Positions 60,642-64,000 of a stretch of 64,000 bases of DNA are shown piece by piece. Within the stretch, counting starts at the first letter, position 1. Each line of letters opens with the position of its first letter. The notes under the pieces are model-generated. The model ran no database searches and was not told the DNA's origin. It saw only the letters and a list, made by a program, of their open reading frames with translations. The position numbers and the translations under genes are program-made. This stretch comes from Deltaproteobacteria bacterium HGW-Deltaproteobacteria-12 (GTDB lineage Bacteria > Desulfobacterota > Syntrophia > Syntrophales > Smithellaceae): positions 1 through 64,000 of the forward strand of contig PHBK01000010.1 of NCBI GenBank assembly GCA_002840565.1. Direction: 5' to 3'.

Positions 60642-63050
60642 ATGTTTGTAAACATTGCCCTGAACATTCCCGCCGACAAGCTTTTCTCTTATGAAGTACC
60701 GCTGGAGTTGCAGGATCAGGTTGCGGTCGGCAAACGCGTCTTTGTATCTTTCGGCCGGCGAAAACGTACCGGATTTATCGTTGCCATAAATAACTCCTGC
60801 GGTCTGGAAAAAGTAAAATTTATCAGCGAGGTTCTGGATGAAGAACCGCTTTTCAGCGAAAAGGATCTTGCCTTTTATTCCTGGGTCGCCGATTATTTCA
60901 TTTACCCGATGGGCAAGGCGCTGTGCGAGATTATCCCTGCCGGCGCTGAAAAGAAAGACTTTCTCTGGGTTACGCCCCGGCCTTCGATGAAGAATATTGC
61001 CCTTACTCCGGCACAAAATAACCTTTTGCATCTATTGCAGCAATATCCGCAGGGGATTGCAGCAAACACCCTTGCCCGGGTCAGCGGTTCGAAGAGCATT
61101 TCCGCAATGATTTGCATCCTGCAACTGGCCGGGCTTCTGCAAATAGAGGAAAAGCAAAAAAAGCAGCTCGCCCTGCGCCGGGAAATATTTGTGACACTCA
61201 GCAGCAGCCGAATTCTTCCAGTGAAACTGACAAGAAAACAAGAAGAGCTGATTGCCTTTATGCAGGAAAGAGGAGCAATGTCTCTCTCTGATTTAGTCAG
61301 CCAATCCGGCGCCTCCCGCGCTGTTATTAAAAGACTTCAAGATCAAGGGATCATCGATCTTTCCGCTGCCGAAAAAATTCGCACTCCTGTTCTGAAATCC
61401 TTCAATGGCGAAAGCGAAACAAAATTTACTTTAAATTCCCTGCAGCAAAAGGCGCTGGACGAAATTTCTGTTAATCTGGGAAAAAATATTTTCACCCCCA
61501 TATTAATGCATGGCGTTACAGGAAGCGGAAAAACTGAAATTTATTTAAATGCCATTGCCCGGGTGCTGGAAAATGACGGCAGCGCCATTTATCTGGTACC
61601 GGAAATAGCCCTGACTCCACAGTTAATCTCGCGCATCCAATGGCGTTTTGACCAGGAGCAGATTGCCATAATGCATAGCGGCATTGCCGAAGCTATCCGC
61701 TATGACCAGTGGAGGCAAATCAAACGCGGTCAGATCAAATTGGTAATCGGCGCCCGGTCCGCCCTCTTTGCCCCGCTGCCAAATCTCCAGCTGATTATAG
61801 TTGATGAAGAACACGATGCTTCCTATAAGCAGGATGACCGGCTTTGCTATCATGGGCGCGATTTGGCGATTCTCAAAGCAAAACTTGATCAGGCTGTTGT
61901 GGTGTTGGGATCGGCGACACCGGGCATCCGTTCCTACTTCAATGCCCGAAACAAAAAATACCACTATCTGGAAATACCGCAGCGGGTGCAAAACAAGCCG
62001 CTGCCCGAAATTGAAATTGTTGATATGAAAGCTCAGTTGGAGGCTCAGGGCAAAGCTCCGATTCTTTCCGCTCACTTAATTGCCGCCATCGAGATGACAC
62101 TGCTGAAAAAAGAACAGGTCTTGCTTTTTCTCAACAAGCGCGGCTTTGACACATTTCTGATCTGCGCGGATTGCGGCTATAATTTCCGCTGCCCCAATTG
62201 TGCCGTATCTCTGAAGAACCATGCCGCCGAAGGGGTTGTCAAATGCCATTATTGCAATTACGCACAAAAAGCTCTGCCTGTTTGCCCCTCTTGCCGCGGC
62301 AGCCGCATCTTGAGCTACGGCGCCGGCACCCAAAAACTGGAGGCGGAAATAAAAAAGCTTTTCCCGGAAACACATGTTGCGAGAATGGATTCTGATACCA
62401 TGAAGACCAGGGGAGCACAGGAAAAAATATTGCAGAAACTCTGGCAAAGAGACATTGATATTCTGGTGGGTACGCAGATGATTACCAAAGGACATGATTT
62501 CCCTTTTATAACCCTGGTGGGCGTGATCTCGGCGGACACATCACTGAATATGCCCGATTTCTGCGCCGGCGAAAGAACTTTTCAGCAGCTCACGCAGGTT
62601 GCCGGACGCGGCGGACGAGGAAGCACGCCGGGCAGAGTTATTATTCAGACTTTTAATCCGCAGCATTACGCTTTAAAGCATGTCCAAAACCACGATTATA
62701 AATCTTTTTATGCCGAGGAGATCCAATTCCGGAAAGAATTTAAATATCCCCCTTTTGGCCGGCTGATCAACCTGCGCTTATCGGCGGCGAACAAGGACAC
62801 TCTTTGCGATCAGGCACAGCAAATAGGAAAGATGGCAAAAAGACTCAGTGCGCGATCAGGAAATGAAGTAGAAATAATCGGCCCTGCGGAATCGCCGGTG
62901 GCAAAAATCAAAGGACGCTATCGCTGGCAAATGTTACTCAAAAGCGAGAACGCCAAAGCACTGCATCAAACGGCCCGGGAACTTTTACACGCTGCGGGGA
63001 AAACCGCGGTGAAGATTACAATTGATGTTGATCCGGAAAATTTCATGTGA
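60642..63050 (+). CDS. priA: Primosomal protein N' (PriA helicase)
   Basis: An 802-residue replication-restart helicase. The N-terminal 3'-DNA-binding domain (V-P-L-E-L-Q-D-Q-V-A-V-G-K-R-V-F-V) leads to the helicase core with Walker A G-V-T-G-S-G-K-T-E, D-E-E-H-D-A-S-Y-K-Q, an internal zinc array (C-A-D-C-G-Y, C-P-N-C, C-H-Y-C, C-P-S-C) and G-T-Q-M-I-T-K-G-H-D-F. Slightly longer than the common 730 residues because of an insert (about 130-250) with a helix-turn-helix-like segment (S-L-S-D-L-V-S-Q-S-G-A-S-R). Its leader holds the repeat at 60599-60633. Confidence 0.95.
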   Translation: MFVNIALNIPADKLFSYEVPLELQDQVAVGKRVFVSFGRRKRTGFIVAINNSCGLEKVKFISEVLDEEPLFSEKDLAFYSWVADYFIYPMGKALCEIIPAGAEKKDFLWVTPRPSMKNIALTPAQNNLLHLLQQYPQGIAANTLARVSGSKSISAMICILQLAGLLQIEEKQKKQLALRREIFVTLSSSRILPVKLTRKQEELIAFMQERGAMSLSDLVSQSGASRAVIKRLQDQGIIDLSAAEKIRTPVLKSFNGESETKFTLNSLQQKALDEISVNLGKNIFTPILMHGVTGSGKTEIYLNAIARVLENDGSAIYLVPEIALTPQLISRIQWRFDQEQIAIMHSGIAEAIRYDQWRQIKRGQIKLVIGARSALFAPLPNLQLIIVDEEHDASYKQDDRLCYHGRDLAILKAKLDQAVVVLGSATPGIRSYFNARNKKYHYLEIPQRVQNKPLPEIEIVDMKAQLEAQGKAPILSAHLIAAIEMTLLKKEQVLLFLNKRGFDTFLICADCGYNFRCPNCAVSLKNHAAEGVVKCHYCNYAQKALPVCPSCRGSRILSYGAGTQKLEAEIKKLFPETHVARMDSDTMKTRGAQEKILQKLWQRDIDILVGTQMITKGHDFPFITLVGVISADTSLNMPDFCAGERTFQQLTQVAGRGGRGSTPGRVIIQTFNPQHYALKHVQNHDYKSFYAEEIQFRKEFKYPPFGRLINLRLSAANKDTLCDQAQQIGKMAKRLSARSGNEVEIIGPAESPVAKIKGRYRWQMLLKSENAKALHQTARELLHAAGKTAVKITIDVDPENFM

Positions 63051-63092
63051 TTGGGGCTGTTGAAAAACGCGTATCTAAGGTATAATTAATCC

Positions 63093-63545
63093 ATGGATAA
63101 ATCGAAAGAAGCTTTAATAGAGATTGTAGCGGCAATACCTTTTTTTGATTCTTTTGAAAAAATGGAAATCAGTTTGCTTTTGGATACGGGAACCTGGATC
63201 AAGGTCACTCCCGGAAAGCCGATCATTACCAAAGGAGAAATTGATCTGCGGATGTTTGTACTGGTGCAGGGACATGCCGAGGTTATTCTCCAGGAAAAGA
63301 TTTTGGCAGCGCTCGGTGTGGGGGACATATTTGGTGAAGTCGGCCTGATGGGCGCTCCCCGCATGGCTAACGTAGAGGCACAAACAGATTGCCTGCTTTT
63401 ATCCTTCGACGCCGAACAGCTGAACAGCCTTCCTTTAGAACTCCAGGTGAAATTTCTGAGGCGCATTCTGCTGGCCACCTTCGCCCGTCTTCAAAAAATC
63501 AACCAGTGGGATTGGCTGCGCCGCCATCCCAGAAAAAATTCGTAA
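63093..63545 (+). CDS. Cyclic nucleotide-binding-domain protein
   Basis: A 150-residue protein made of one cNMP-type beta-roll without a DNA-binding part: I-P-F-F-D-S-F, V-T-P-G-K-P-I-I-T-K-G, G-D-I-F-G-E-V-G-L-M and P-R-M-A-N-V-E-A. The F-G-E motif and the arginine before the last strand are kept, so ligand binding is plausible. The start is uncertain: the ribosome-binding site is weak and a TATAAT box lies at 63081-63086. It may signal to a separate partner. Confidence 0.75.
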   Translation: MDKSKEALIEIVAAIPFFDSFEKMEISLLLDTGTWIKVTPGKPIITKGEIDLRMFVLVQGHAEVILQEKILAALGVGDIFGEVGLMGAPRMANVEAQTDCLLLSFDAEQLNSLPLELQVKFLRRILLATFARLQKINQWDWLRRHPRKNS

Positions 63546-63609
63546 AGACCGATAGCTGTCTTGACAAGAGACGGTTATTGTGTGGTATTAAAACGGAAAA
63601 GGCAAAAAA

Positions 63610-64000
63610 ATGGCACAGAACGCACAGGTTTCCCGATACGAAGTCAACAGAAGCGTGAGGATGGTATTCGCACGCCACGATGCGGACCTGAGCAGGATAG
63701 ACTACTCCTTCACCGGTAATACGGTCTACCTCTCCGGAGATCTTGTCAAACCGGGCGGTGATTTTTCCGCCCAGGATGTCGATACCCTCGCCAGAGAAAT
63801 TTCGGCCCTGCCTCATGTGCGTGATATTCAATTTAACCTTAACAACTTAAAAGTGGTCTCTACCGGCGATTCCTGGCAAGTCACCAGGACGAAGAAATCC
63901 ATCGCGGCTGCAGGTGCGGTTCAACAGGCTGGTTCTCTGGGCGACTCCACCGTAGTCATCACCAAGGCGGAGGATTTAAAGACTGTGCTCGACGATCTTA
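63610..64000 (+). CDS. Partial gene, unknown protein with a BON-like start
   Basis: An open frame from the ATG at 63610 runs past the end of the window (at least 130 codons). It reads M-A-Q-N-A-Q-V-S-R-Y-E-V-N-R, then S-F-T-G-N-T-V-Y-L-S-G-D-L-V-K and L-P-H-V-R-D-I-Q-F-N-L-N-N-L-K-V-V. Two beta strands around a helix with this V-x-L-x-G pattern recall BON-type modules, but the match is weak. No signal peptide or membrane segment in the visible part. The rest lies beyond the window. Confidence 0.55.
   Translation, partial: MAQNAQVSRYEVNRSVRMVFARHDADLSRIDYSFTGNTVYLSGDLVKPGGDFSAQDVDTLAREISALPHVRDIQFNLNNLKVVSTGDSWQVTRTKKSIAAAGAVQQAGSLGDSTVVITKAEDLKTVLDDL

Noticed and set aside
63060-63086. TTGAAA-TATAAT promoter before the cNMP-domain gene
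   Set aside because: The spacing is only 15 bases and transcription would begin at the ATG itself. Kept only as a remark in the gene entry.
1-64000. tRNA, rRNA, phage genes or intact insertion sequence
   Set aside because: I looked in the intergenic stretches for tRNA ends, integrase or transposase motifs and found none; only small palindromic elements are present.

Overview
The window looks like a piece of chromosome from an anaerobic Gram-negative bacterium, most likely Desulfobacterota (Syntrophales-like). This placement is inferred from gene content, not from a marker gene. Supporting content: a TRAP transporter with fused DctQ-DctM subunits, an acetate kinase fused to a PduL-type phosphotransacylase, an oxalate/formate-type (OFA) transporter, an FmdE-like protein, many lipoproteins and a heptose-1-phosphate adenylyltransferase (LPS). 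No rRNA or tRNA gene was found.

Layout. (1) 1-8016, all on + and visibly richer in G+C than the rest: an ABM-domain protein, an arylsulfotransferase-like protein, a TRAP transporter, then dihydrolipoyl dehydrogenase, a glutaredoxin fused to a degenerate radical-SAM-like domain, GcvH and a 32-codon stump of GcvPA. The stump ends exactly at a perfect 23-bp inverted repeat (8015-8090), where G+C content and coding strand both change. (2) 8085-17097, all on -: enoyl-CoA hydratase, GlcD-type oxidase, an MFS carrier with an in-frame amber codon, the five-gene liv ABC importer with a near-consensus promoter, and FmdE. (3) 17354-28653: a secreted protein of unknown function, flavin reductase, NUDIX, CYTH, a cysteine-cluster protein, RadC, glycerate kinase, a three-part cNMP-AckA-PduL protein, an OFA carrier with promoter and operator (plus a relic of a second OFA gene), a J-domain protein and a Cam-type gamma carbonic anhydrase. 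(4) 28725-38832: coaE, coaX, birA, nadC, valS, a TPR/SLH lipoprotein, miaA and mutL. (5) 38963-41925: a frameshifted MFS/spermidine-synthase-like gene, a duplicated 5' end of mutL, and a ParE/Phd toxin-antitoxin pair. (6) 42437-51757: a five-gene envelope operon (FlgT-like, TPR+CsgG, CsgG-like+six FN3, GNA1162-like+FN3+beta-helix, LPP20) with its own promoter and terminator. (7) 51935-54677: queD, queE, queC, tatD and a small conserved protein. (8) 54912-57777: two oligopeptide-type ABC permeases and a TIM-barrel protein. (9) 58011-64000 on +: rsfS, comF, hldE-type adenylyltransferase, dksA, an S23-type four-helix-bundle gene, priA, a cNMP-domain protein and the start of an unidentified gene.

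How it works together. Acyl-CoA/acyl-phosphate handling (enoyl-CoA hydratase, AckA-PduL), uptake (TRAP, liv, OFA, Opp) and cofactor synthesis (CoA, NAD, biotinylation, queuosine precursor) are those of a fermenter or syntroph. The most unusual items are the AckA-PduL fusion, the glutaredoxin/PflA-like fusion, the CsgG/LPP20/FlgT envelope operon, and several intergenic palindromes. One palindrome family (GCCTTCAGTCTTCAGCC-like) brackets the S23-type gene as inverted copies and recurs alone at five or more other sites.
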